From positions 1 to 64,000 of the forward strand of contig JABIFF010000008.1 in assembly GCA_018650845.1 (NCBI GenBank): 64,000 nt of DNA, read 5' to 3'. The position numbers were made by a program, and so were the translations under genes. The notes beneath the pieces are model-generated. The model made no database searches, had not been told where the DNA came from, and saw nothing but the letters and a program-made list of their open reading frames with translations. How positions within the stretch are numbered: the first letter of the stretch is position 1; each line of letters begins with the position of its first letter. Shown one piece after another: positions 27,997 through 35,322 of this stretch. This DNA comes from Chloroflexota bacterium (GTDB taxonomy: Bacteria > Chloroflexota > Dehalococcoidia > Lucifugimonadales > Lucifugimonadaceae).

Positions 27997-28569
27997 CTAG
28001 TCGAGCGAGAACGGTGGGTACTTGTCGGTGGTCAGCAGAAATGCGTATGCCTGCACTCGAAGCGACCATCGATTAACGCCAACTATGTAGTTGTGAATTC
28101 CTTGAGGTAGCTTCCCTGTAAACAGAATAATTACCCAGCCAACCATAACTAGAATCGCCGATATCGTTACCAAGAACGCAAGAACGATGTAGTGCGGCAA
28201 AGCCAGAATCCACTTGAACAAGGGCATCCAGCGGTTCAGTTGCCCCGAGTCTGGATATTCCAGAGTTAGATGCGTGGATTGCTCTTCGTCTGTCGATGGA
28301 TAGTTGTCCGTCAACAGCATCCAATATGCGCTAACTCTGGTCGTGAATTTTGTCACTTCCAGATTGAAATCGAACCACCATCGTGGATATTTTTGACGGA
28401 ATAAAACCATCAGAATCACTGGGAACAGTAGCGTCTGTAGCCCGGTCAGGACCAGGACGATAGGTACTAATGTGATGATTCTGAAAAATACGGTTAGCCG
28501 ATTTCTTCCAGAACCTTCGTAGTCGATATTCAGGCTTGCCGGGTAATCGTTTGTTGACGAGCTTGTCAT
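27997..28569 (-). CDS. DUF4389 domain membrane protein
   Basis: A 190-residue predicted membrane protein. Two hydrophobic regions lie at about residues 26-55 (RIITLVPIVLVLTGLQTLL) and 115-150 (LALPHYIVLAFLVTISAIL, then VMVGWVIILFTGKLP). The repeated pattern of FFRIITLVP and LPHYIVL, then RVSAYWMLLTDNYP and RVQAYAFLLTTDKYPPF, is characteristic of DUF4389. Function unknown. It is monocistronic with its own terminator. Confidence 0.85.
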   Translation of the reverse strand: MTSSSTNDYPASLNIDYEGSGRNRLTVFFRIITLVPIVLVLTGLQTLLFPVILMVLFRQKYPRWWFDFNLEVTKFTTRVSAYWMLLTDNYPSTDEEQSTHLTLEYPDSGQLNRWMPLFKWILALPHYIVLAFLVTISAILVMVGWVIILFTGKLPQGIHNYIVGVNRWSLRVQAYAFLLTTDKYPPFSLD

Positions 28570-28705
28570 GTGATTGTGTCCCTCTTCTCAGTCGTAGAAA
28601 TCGAATCTGCGGTTTCGAGAGACTATGACACTTAGTACTGATGCTGCAAGTTGACGAAACGACTACCACTTAGGCTGAGTCGGGTGTAACTTGGCGGGCA
28701 GCCGA

Positions 28706-28727
28706 TTGCGAAACATGAATTTTGCAA
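28706..28727. promoter_or_regulatory. Candidate operator upstream of mannonate dehydratase-like gene 1
   Basis: The inverted repeat TTGCGAAA, six bases, TTTTGCAA (7 of 8 matching) lies 27 bases before the gene start. The half-site ATTGCGAAA recurs exactly in the palindrome upstream of the second mannonate dehydratase-like gene (35201-35209). Confidence 0.4.
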
Positions 28728-28754
28728 CATCTATCGAAAGTGAAAGACGAACAA

Positions 28755-29726
28755 ATGCGCGCTGGACTAGGACAAATTCAACAGGCCTCACCCGAATACT
28801 TGCTGTACGCACAGCAGTATGGAATGAACGATATTGTGTACAACACGCCTCCACTCCCAAGTGAGGGCGGTTCGTGGGCTCTGCACGATCTTGTGAACCT
28901 ACGAAGGCGAACAGAGAGCTACGGCCTGACACTATCCGCTCTTGAAAACGTGCCGACCACTTTCTACGACCACATCATGCTGAACGGTCCGAAGCGTGAC
29001 GAGCAGATCGACAACATGATCACCACTGTGCGCAACATCGCACGAGCTGGTATCCCAATCTTCGGTTACCACTGGATGCCTTCGCACGTTTGGCGAACTC
29101 CTGAAGAGTTGATTCGTGGCGGCGCACGAGCAACTGCTTTCGACTACAAAAAAGCTGGCGAGATGCCACTCACACACGGTCGGGAATACACCGAAGAAGA
29201 GATGTGGGCGAACCTCGAATACTGGATCAAGATCATTACTCCGATTGCCGAAGAAGAAGGCATTCGACTTGGTATTCACCCGTGCGATCCTCCTGTAGAT
29301 AAGCTCGGAGGAATTCCGATGCTGTTCAATTCATACGACAACTACCGTCGCTACTTGGATATCTACCCGTCAGACAACTGTGCAATCGAGTTCTGTCAGG
29401 GAACTGTTTCTGAAATGTTCGATTCAGAGGGAGACGCGCTGTACGAATTCATTGCTGAGATGACCGCTAAGAAGAAGATTCTTTACGTTCACTTCCGCAA
29501 CGTTTCGGCCCCCAATCCTGAAGACTTTCGGGAGGAATTCATCAACACGGGTCACGTGGATATGTACCGAGCGATGAAGGCGTACAACGATAACGGCTAC
29601 GACAGCTTCTTTATCGATGATCACGTTCCACACACGCATCAGGACACGCAGTTCGGTCACCGTGGTCGTGCATTCGCCAACGGCTACATCCAGGCAATGA
29701 TCGAGGCTGTTACCAAGGGTGGCTGA
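28755..29726 (+). CDS. Mannonate dehydratase-like TIM-barrel protein, paralog 1
   Basis: UxuA-family enzyme; the family dehydrates D-mannonate to 2-keto-3-deoxygluconate with a divalent metal. It is 323 residues. Likely metal or catalytic residues are conserved: H175 in GIHPCDPP, C214 in IEFCQGT, H247 in YVHFRNV, and D289/H290 in IDDHVP. The third position of the HPDDPP motif is Cys here and differs in each paralog. I chose ATG 28755; an earlier TTG at 28722 lies inside a likely operator. Two further paralogs lie at 35323 and 36348. The actual sugar acid is uncertain. Confidence 0.85.
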   Translation: MRAGLGQIQQASPEYLLYAQQYGMNDIVYNTPPLPSEGGSWALHDLVNLRRRTESYGLTLSALENVPTTFYDHIMLNGPKRDEQIDNMITTVRNIARAGIPIFGYHWMPSHVWRTPEELIRGGARATAFDYKKAGEMPLTHGREYTEEEMWANLEYWIKIITPIAEEEGIRLGIHPCDPPVDKLGGIPMLFNSYDNYRRYLDIYPSDNCAIEFCQGTVSEMFDSEGDALYEFIAEMTAKKKILYVHFRNVSAPNPEDFREEFINTGHVDMYRAMKAYNDNGYDSFFIDDHVPHTHQDTQFGHRGRAFANGYIQAMIEAVTKGG

Positions 29727-29795
29727 GCCACGTTTTCTCCGGCATGTTTTACCAATACTGAATCGGTGATTACATGCCGGGGTGGGATTTTCTGA

Positions 29796-30674
29796 ATGAG
29801 CAAACTTGAATCGACTGGGCTGGGACGCACTGGCGCGGACGCTATCCGCATCGGATTCGGTGGTGCTCCTGCTGGGTTGACCAACTATCTGGATCCGTTT
29901 TCGCCTGTTGATACGGCGCAGCGCGAGGGCGTTATTGCGGCGATTGGTCGGGCGGTTGAAGTTGGCATTAACTACTTCGATACGGCTGCGGCTTACGGAA
30001 CTGGCGAGAGTGAGAAGATTTTCGGCGAAGGACTCTCGGCAGCTGGCATTTCAAGCCAGCGTGACGATCTCTACATCGCCACCAAAGTAAGTCACAACGA
30101 AGCAAACCCTCGTGAGTCGATAGAAAAATCTCTAAAGAATCTACGACTCGATTCACTCGATCTCGTGCAGGTGCATGGCACCACTTACACACCAGAAGCT
30201 CGTGACCAAACTTTGCGTTCAGGCGGGACTTTGGAAGTGCTTGAACAGGCTCGTGATGAGGGGCTGATTCGACATATTGGATTCACGACTGAAGACCAGA
30301 ACCCGCCGGTCTATGAGTTCATTGCTTCTGGCAGATTCGATGTAATGCAGACCTGCTACAACCTCGTTTTCCAGCACACGTATGAGCCGACCCGCCCGTT
30401 TGGTTCGATCTACGAAGCGGATAAAGCTGGGATGGGTGTTGTGACGATGCGATCGCTAACAGCCAGCGTTTTTCAGCGTTGGATGAGCGCAGTTCGCCCC
30501 GACGATGAGTTCGATTATTCGCCAGCGTTGTTGCAGTTCGTACTTTCGAATAAGCTGGTCGATGTTGCGCTGGTTGGCATGCGCACACCTGAGGAAGTCG
30601 ATAAAAATATTGCCGTGCTAAACGATGTTGCGGGTCGGTTTGACTTAAACGATCTGCACGAGAAGTTTGTTTAG
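29796..30674 (+). CDS. Aldo/keto reductase, sugar dehydrogenase-like
   Basis: AKR-fold oxidoreductase of 292 residues. It carries the Asp/Tyr part of the tetrad in NYFDTAAAYGTGESE, Lys in IATKVSHNE, and His in LVQVHGTT. The fold resembles L-fucose and D-arabinose/galactose dehydrogenases, which oxidise free sugars to lactones. It is 69 bases downstream of a mannonate dehydratase-like gene, which suggests an oxidative sugar-acid route in which this enzyme makes the aldonic acid. Specificity is inference. Confidence 0.82.
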   Translation: MSKLESTGLGRTGADAIRIGFGGAPAGLTNYLDPFSPVDTAQREGVIAAIGRAVEVGINYFDTAAAYGTGESEKIFGEGLSAAGISSQRDDLYIATKVSHNEANPRESIEKSLKNLRLDSLDLVQVHGTTYTPEARDQTLRSGGTLEVLEQARDEGLIRHIGFTTEDQNPPVYEFIASGRFDVMQTCYNLVFQHTYEPTRPFGSIYEADKAGMGVVTMRSLTASVFQRWMSAVRPDDEFDYSPALLQFVLSNKLVDVALVGMRTPEEVDKNIAVLNDVAGRFDLNDLHEKFV

Positions 30675-30720
30675 CTAGTTCGTCAACTTGAAGTTGCTGG
30701 CTATGGCGCAAGATCATCAC

Positions 30721-30857
30721 CTACCTGTCGTCCTTCGAGAGCCTCAGGATGACATCTTCTCGATAGTTGTCTTTGGAAAATAGATTCGGTGTTTCATACG
30801 CTTTTGCATGAGCCTCTACTGTTCAGTGCCATCCTGAGGTGCTCGAAGGAGGTAGAC
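30721..30857. repeat. Inverted-repeat pair of family C, upstream of the GIY-YIG gene
   Basis: The left arm (30721-30755) reads CTACCTGTCGTCCTTCGAG and then CCTCAGGATGACA; the right arm (30827-30857) is the inverse (TGCCATCCTGAGG, CTCGAAGGA, GGTAGAC). It is non-coding. A third arm in the left-arm orientation ends the GIY-YIG gene at 31150-31187. Confidence 0.7.
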
Positions 30858-30874
30858 AGGGCTAGACTTTGGCG

Positions 30875-31189
30875 ATGGAACCAACTGTCTACATCCTCGA
30901 ATGCCGCGATGGTGCATATTACGTCGGGTCGACAACGAACCTAGAACGTCGAATAGCCGAACATCATGCTGGTGTTGGTTCCAATTGGGTGTCGAGCCGT
31001 CGTCCTGTTCAGGTTGTGTACAGTCAGATGTTTCCTTCACTGAGAGAAGCTTTTGAGGCAGAACGGCAGCTGAAAGGTTGGCGACGTGAGAAGAAAGAAG
31101 CTTTGATCAGAGGGGAGTGGGATAATCTGCCCGAGTTGGCAGATACTCGCCTACGTGTCGTCCTTCGAGGGCCTCAGGATGACATTTAG
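30875..31189 (+). CDS. GIY-YIG domain nuclease-like protein (UPF0213 type)
   Basis: A 104-residue single-domain protein. The GIY-YIG core is visible as VYILECRDGAYYVGSTTNLERRIAEHHAG, with the family Tyr, Gly and Arg, and a downstream Glu in EAERQLKGWRREKKEALI. Such small proteins are usually of unknown function, sometimes linked to DNA repair. The gene is bracketed by inverted family C repeats, and its last ten or so codons (RVVLRGPQDD) are translated repeat sequence. I start at ATG 30875; TTG two codons earlier is possible. The AGGAGG-like sequence at 30848-30853 comes from the repeat and is rather far from either start. Confidence 0.85.
   Translation: MEPTVYILECRDGAYYVGSTTNLERRIAEHHAGVGSNWVSSRRPVQVVYSQMFPSLREAFEAERQLKGWRREKKEALIRGEWDNLPELADTRLRVVLRGPQDDI
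31150..31187. repeat. Family C repeat arm overlapping the GIY-YIG 3' end
   Basis: CCTACGTGTCGTCCTTCGAG, then GGCCTCAGGATGACAT, nearly identical to the arm at 30721-30755. Together with the inverted arm at 30827-30857 it brackets the GIY-YIG gene in a cassette of about 360 bases. Confidence 0.75.
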
Positions 31190-31239
31190 CTTTTGGCGAT
31201 TTTTGCCGTTCGTAAAACAGTGTGAACAAGGATGAATTC

Positions 31240-31752
31240 ATGAGTTCTTTCAAAGATTCTGTTAAGTCGGGTATGACCGAGTATCTGGATGAACTTAAGG
31301 AGAAGCTCGACGGTCTTACCGAGGCTGAACTTCGTTGGCAGGCTAGTTTAGATACGAACACGATTGTTTGGCTTGTGTGGCACATGGCGCGGGTTGAAGA
31401 TAACTGGATCAACGGCGTGATTGCTGGCGGCGATACAGTTTGGGATTCCAGTGGATGGGCTGCGAAGACTGGGATTTCAGCCGAAGGCAACGGCTACTCG
31501 AATACGATGGACGAAGTTCGAGCGCTTCCTGAAGTGGCAGTTTCGGACTTGCTTGCGTACTACGATGCAGTGCGTGATGCGGCGTTCAGCGTGATCGATG
31601 ATATGAGCGATGAAGACGTTTCGAACGAACTTGACCGTGGCAACGGGCCGATTACCTGGGGCTGGATTCTTGGTCACGTAATCGTCGAAGAATCTCAGCA
31701 TTTGGGGCAAGTCGCTCTGATTCGTGGAATAATCCGGGGTCTCGACGGTTAA
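31240..31752 (+). CDS. DinB-like four-helix metalloenzyme-fold protein, copy 1
   Basis: Member of the DinB/YfiT superfamily, whose characterised relatives are metal-dependent thiol transferases. It is 170 residues. Likely metal-binding His residues are in VWLVWHMARVEDNW and in LGHVIVEESQHLGQV. I chose ATG 31240 with AAGGA 7 bases upstream; GTG 31222 is less likely. The next gene is a closely related paralog 13 bases away, and a HAD gene follows directly, so the three form one operon. The thiol cofactor and substrate are unknown. Confidence 0.85.
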   Translation: MSSFKDSVKSGMTEYLDELKEKLDGLTEAELRWQASLDTNTIVWLVWHMARVEDNWINGVIAGGDTVWDSSGWAAKTGISAEGNGYSNTMDEVRALPEVAVSDLLAYYDAVRDAAFSVIDDMSDEDVSNELDRGNGPITWGWILGHVIVEESQHLGQVALIRGIIRGLDG

Positions 31753-31765
31753 CGTAAGGAATTTA

Positions 31766-32284
31766 ATGGCTTCATTTAGAGATCCGATCAAAAGCGGGCT
31801 TAACGAGTATTTTGGAAAGCTGAAGGAATCGCTTGAAGGGCTAACTCCTGAAGAGCTGTTATGGCAGCCAGGGCCTGAATCGAATCATATTCTGTGGACT
31901 GTTTGGCACATGGCGCGTGTTTCGGATCGCTGGGCGAATTCGACGGTTTTGGGTAATCAAGAACTTTGGATACGCGATGGCTGGGCGGCTAAATTAGGCA
32001 TGCCTGAAGATCGATATGGTCGGGGCGAGACGCCCGATCAGGTCAAAGATTTTCCTTCAGTCGATATTGCGTTGGTGCTCGAATATTTCGATGTTGCGCA
32101 CGCTTCGCTGTTGGCGATGATCGACGCCCTTGAAAGGTCGGATTTGGACAGAGATGTTTATGCCGAATATCGAGATGAATCATTGAACATCGGCTGGATC
32201 CTCGGTCACATACTTGCCGAGGAATCGCAACATCTGGGCCAGATCGCCTACATCCGAGGCATGCAACGAGGGTTCAACGGATAA
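31766..32284 (+). CDS. DinB-like four-helix metalloenzyme-fold protein, copy 2
   Basis: A 172-residue paralog of the preceding protein. The same motifs appear (LWTVWHMARVSDRW and LGHILAEESQHLGQI), as does the shared N-terminus SFRDPIKSGLNEY / SFKDSVKSGMTEY, indicating tandem duplication. AAGGAA precedes the ATG. The stop is immediately followed by the ATG of the HAD gene. Function is unknown beyond the fold. Confidence 0.86.
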   Translation: MASFRDPIKSGLNEYFGKLKESLEGLTPEELLWQPGPESNHILWTVWHMARVSDRWANSTVLGNQELWIRDGWAAKLGMPEDRYGRGETPDQVKDFPSVDIALVLEYFDVAHASLLAMIDALERSDLDRDVYAEYRDESLNIGWILGHILAEESQHLGQIAYIRGMQRGFNG

Positions 32285-32890
32285 ATGGCGATCAAATGCG
32301 TGTTCTTCGATTTTGATGGAGTGCTTCGGCATTGGGATCCAGGCATCTACGGTATTGAAGAAAAGTTTGGCATTCCGCTAAAGGCTGTGCAGCACGCAAT
32401 GTTTGCTAAGGACAGCGTCGATCCTGCGGTTAAGGGAGAGATCACCGATCAACAGTGGAGACTGAACATCGCTTCGAGACTTGCCGCTCAGTACCCCGAC
32501 CATGATGCCCAAGGTGTTGTGGACCACTGGAGCAGCTTCATCGGCGACCTTGTTCCCGAGGTACTTTCGATAATTAAAGAATGCAAAGCGGTTACGAAAG
32601 TCGCTCTGTTCACCAACGCAACATCTAGGCTCAATCAGGACATGAAAGCGCTGGGGATTGACGAACTTTTCGACTACGTGGTCAATGCTTCAGAAGTTGG
32701 ATCGGCGAAACCTGAACATGAGGTTTATCACTACGCCGTGGAGCTTGCTGGTGTACAGCCGGAAGAGGCGTTCTTCGCCGACGATAAAGAGCACATGATC
32801 GCTACTGCCGTTCAGCTGGGTTGGACAGGTTATGTGTACGGAAATGCTGATGGCTTACGCGCAGCGTTGGTCGAGGCTGGCGTACTGTAG
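32285..32890 (+). CDS. HAD superfamily hydrolase
   Basis: Haloacid dehalogenase-like phosphatase of 201 residues. Motif I is FFDFDGVLRHW with the nucleophilic Asp, motif II is VALFTNATSRL, motif III Lys is in GSAKPEHEVYHYA, and motif IV is EEAFFADDKEHM. A small helical cap lies between motifs I and II. It starts on the base after the stop of the second DinB-like gene, so it is co-translated with it. The substrate is unknown. Confidence 0.9.
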   Translation: MAIKCVFFDFDGVLRHWDPGIYGIEEKFGIPLKAVQHAMFAKDSVDPAVKGEITDQQWRLNIASRLAAQYPDHDAQGVVDHWSSFIGDLVPEVLSIIKECKAVTKVALFTNATSRLNQDMKALGIDELFDYVVNASEVGSAKPEHEVYHYAVELAGVQPEEAFFADDKEHMIATAVQLGWTGYVYGNADGLRAALVEAGVL

Positions 32891-32933
32891 GCTCGGCGAC
32901 CAGATCAAGTCTTGTAGATATCGGGCATCCTAA

Positions 32934-33036
32934 TGTCATTCTGATCTTGAGTCAGAATCGCTGTGTTCGTCGACAATTTGCTGAAAAGTAAATATCACCA
33001 GTTGGTCACTGATTCTGAATCGAGTTCAGAATGACA
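32934..33036. repeat. Inverted-repeat element of family A, copy 2
   Basis: A 103-base element bounded by TGTCATTCTGA and the inverse TCAGAATGACA, with arms related to copy 1. It lies 52 bases upstream of the enolase-superfamily gene at 33089; copy 3 lies just downstream of the same gene. Confidence 0.7.
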
Positions 33037-33088
33037 GTGGGGCCACGGGCCGATGTTGTGCGTAAGAGATAGAGCGTAGGAAAAAAAT

Positions 33089-34249
33089 ATGAAAATTACC
33101 GGATATCGAACTCTTTCTTGGATGTATCACCGGGGCCACCCGAGTGGTGATGCGAACAGCGTTTCTCCCGACGATATTTCAAGAGCCACGTATCTGTTTC
33201 TTGAAACTGATGCTGGTGTGACAGGGATTGCCCCTGCGTCGTCTCCTGACGTTGAGAAACTGTTCCCGATTCTCGAAGGCAAAGACCCTCGTGGAGTGAT
33301 AGGCCTCTGGAAAGAGATGTCGGATGTCGGCTTTAAAGGCGGTGTCGAAGGCTCGATGTACGGTGCCATGTGTGCACTCGATGCGTGCATGTGGGATATC
33401 AAAGCCAAAGATGCTGGCGAGCCACTTTGGCGATTCCTCGGAGCTCACGAGCCACGTGTGAAGGCTTACGCATCGGGTCTCGACATGGGCATGACTGACT
33501 CGGAACTTGAAGCGTTCTACCAGACGTATGCCGACCTTGGCGTAGATGGCGGAAAGCTCAAGATTGGGCTTGATTTCGATTCGGATATGCGTCGAATGGA
33601 GATCATGCGAGACGTGCTGAAGCAGAACGCTAAAGAGCCGCTGTTGATGGTCGACTCAAATGAGTACTGGTCGGCAAAACAGGCGATTCGTTATATCTCT
33701 CGCGTAGAAGAAAAGTACGACCTAACGTGGGCGGAAGAACCGGGACGTCGCTGGGACTATCGTGGGCTTCGCCAGATTTCACGTGGCATAAAAACTGCCG
33801 TGGCAACTGGTGAAAATATTAACGGAGTCGACGAGTTCTATCCGCTTGTTCACAACGAAGCGGTCGATGTGGTGCAGTTCGGAACGTTGGGCGTGACGAG
33901 CTTCCAGCAGATCGCTCATTTAGCCGAGGCGTACGAACTGCCTGTTTCGATTATCGGGCAACCGGGCAGCTGCATGTCGCATGCTGCGGCGGCTGCCAAT
34001 AATCATCTGGCGCAGGAAGTGAAAGATCTCGTTCCGCCAACCGGCGTGACTATCGACAATCGCATCGTAGATGGATTTATCGAGATGGGTGAATCTCCGG
34101 GTTGGGGATTCACTATCGACGAGAAAGCTATCGCCGAGATGCAGGCGAATCCGTTAGTGTCGAAGGGTTCTGGACTCCCGGGTTCACGTCGCAAGGGCGC
34201 TGGTCTCTACATCATCCCCCCAGAACCGGGTGAGACGGGGCTGTATTAG
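33089..34249 (+). CDS. Enolase-superfamily protein with atypical active site
   Basis: Mandelate racemase/muconate lactonizing enzyme-type protein of 386 residues. It has the N-terminal capping domain and the barrel with the KLK motif (156-158), metal ligands D189 (VDSNEY), E216 (WAEEPG) and E242 (ATGEN). The usual barrel-6 Asp (PD..R.GG) is replaced by VVQFGTLGVTSF, and the barrel-7 His region reads VSIIGQPGSCMS. It therefore may not use the Asp-His dyad of mandelate racemase-type dehydratases. The gene is monocistronic, lies between two family A repeats, and is preceded by AGGAAAAAAA. Substrate unknown, probably an acid sugar or related carboxylate. Confidence 0.85.
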   Translation: MKITGYRTLSWMYHRGHPSGDANSVSPDDISRATYLFLETDAGVTGIAPASSPDVEKLFPILEGKDPRGVIGLWKEMSDVGFKGGVEGSMYGAMCALDACMWDIKAKDAGEPLWRFLGAHEPRVKAYASGLDMGMTDSELEAFYQTYADLGVDGGKLKIGLDFDSDMRRMEIMRDVLKQNAKEPLLMVDSNEYWSAKQAIRYISRVEEKYDLTWAEEPGRRWDYRGLRQISRGIKTAVATGENINGVDEFYPLVHNEAVDVVQFGTLGVTSFQQIAHLAEAYELPVSIIGQPGSCMSHAAAAANNHLAQEVKDLVPPTGVTIDNRIVDGFIEMGESPGWGFTIDEKAIAEMQANPLVSKGSGLPGSRRKGAGLYIIPPEPGETGLY

Positions 34250-34269
34250 GACGGGTTTGGCACTCACAT

Positions 34270-34397
34270 TGTCATTCTGAACTAGATTCAGAATCATGGG
34301 CTTTGGCGACATTTTCGATACGCGGATTTAACGTCAGTAAGCTGAAGTCGTTATTCGTTGCTGCTCACACTGATACTGAATCAAGTTCAGCATGACA
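34270..34397. repeat. Inverted-repeat element of family A, copy 3
   Basis: A 128-base element bounded by TGTCATTCTGAACTAGATTC on the left and the inverse ending CAGCATGACA on the right. It lies 20 bases after the stop of the enolase-superfamily gene that copy 2 precedes. Confidence 0.7.
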
Positions 34398-34448
34398 ACA
34401 GCTCAACTTTTGGCTGGTATTCACCCATCGCCCCGCCACCCCTCCGAA

Positions 34449-34482
34449 GCTCCCTCCGCTCCGCTTTGCTGCGGTCGAGAGG
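34449..34482. repeat. Single arm of family B repeat
   Basis: GCTCCCTCCGCTCCGCTTTG followed by CTGCGGTCGAGAGG, closely matching the arms at 9470 and 12555. It lies directly after family A copy 3, so two repeat families are stacked in one gap. Confidence 0.6.
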
Positions 34483-34506
34483 TTGAAATAGTGGCGGTGG
34501 TGATAA

Positions 34507-35067
34507 TTAGCCCTTCACGGCTAGTTCGGGTACCAACTGTTCAAGCAGGGCTGCACACTGCTCCAGTGACGTCGAAGAATCGCGACCCTGACAGATGAGA
34601 ATCATGTTGCCGTAGATGACGTAGTCGCCATATTTAGAAATTCGGCAGTTTGAAGAATCGCCACCTGCGCTACGAGTACAAGCTCGGGCATCTTTGGCGC
34701 CCTCTTCCCACATGGGTTCGCCCGACTTGATTACAGCATCGGGTCCGGTTCGTTCGTCGGCGAATATAACGCCAAATTCAACTGCGTCGGCGTGCGACGG
34801 GTAGAAGCGCGCTTCGTAGTCTTTTCGATCGTAAGGGTCGAGACCCCAGTAGCCCAAGTAAGCGTCGGTCGCGCCGGTCAGCCCCTCAACATCGAACGTC
34901 TTGCCCTTTTTGAAACCGACAGCGGTCAGATCAGTAAGTGAAAAGATCGTTTCGGAAGGCGTGATCTTTGCTATCGCTGCAACTTCGGATTCCGAACTGG
35001 AACCACAAGCTGTTAGAGCAACCAGCATGAACGAGAGAACTATGACTATTGGTAGGCGCAAGCGCAT
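34507..35067 (-). CDS. Predicted lipoprotein of unknown function
   Basis: A 186-residue exported protein. A signal peptide ends in a lipobox (VALTAC, Cys at residue 21), followed by a serine-rich linker and a soluble domain. Three further cysteines (ARACTRS, SSNCRIS, LICQG and LEQCA regions) could form disulfides outside the membrane. The domain alternates short strands (YVIYGNMILICQG) and I recognise no family. It is divergent from the mannonate dehydratase-like pair at 35323, sharing a 255-base promoter region. Confidence 0.8.
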   Translation of the reverse strand: MRLRLPIVIVLSFMLVALTACGSSSESEVAAIAKITPSETIFSLTDLTAVGFKKGKTFDVEGLTGATDAYLGYWGLDPYDRKDYEARFYPSHADAVEFGVIFADERTGPDAVIKSGEPMWEEGAKDARACTRSAGGDSSNCRISKYGDYVIYGNMILICQGRDSSTSLEQCAALLEQLVPELAVKG

Positions 35068-35195
35068 ATTAAATATTTCTTACTGACTAGGCTTCAGGTG
35101 AACCGGAACTTAATTTACCGACTAAAAGCGCATATTGGTTGGGTGATGGGGCTGAATTTCGTCATTGGGGTAGGAGTTTTGAATTCCTGCTGATG

Positions 35196-35209
35196 TTCGC
35201 AATTGCGAA
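35196..35209. promoter_or_regulatory. Palindromic operator candidate upstream of mannonate dehydratase pair
   Basis: TTCGCAATTGCGAA is a perfect 14-base palindrome in the divergent promoter region, 114 bases before the first dehydratase gene. Its right half shares ATTGCGAAA with the site at 28705. This is the usual form of a LacI- or GntR-type repressor site, but no such regulator gene is in the window. Confidence 0.5.
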
Positions 35210-35322
35210 ATTATCACGACAAAATTGCTCGTAGCGCTAAATAGTCGACACCCGTCGTGCTACATTCCATTTCTCTCGACATTTTGCACTCATGTAGGCA
35301 TTAAACGTAAAGGTAATTTCAA

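Noticed and set aside
28722-28754. Earlier TTG start for mannonate dehydratase paralog 1
   Set aside because: The TTG lies inside an inverted repeat that looks like an operator, and the family begins at MRAGLGQ.
34250-34506. Possible tRNA or structured RNA gene in the repeat-rich gap
   Set aside because: The pairing is explained by inverted-repeat arms; no cloverleaf or conserved tRNA sequence is visible.
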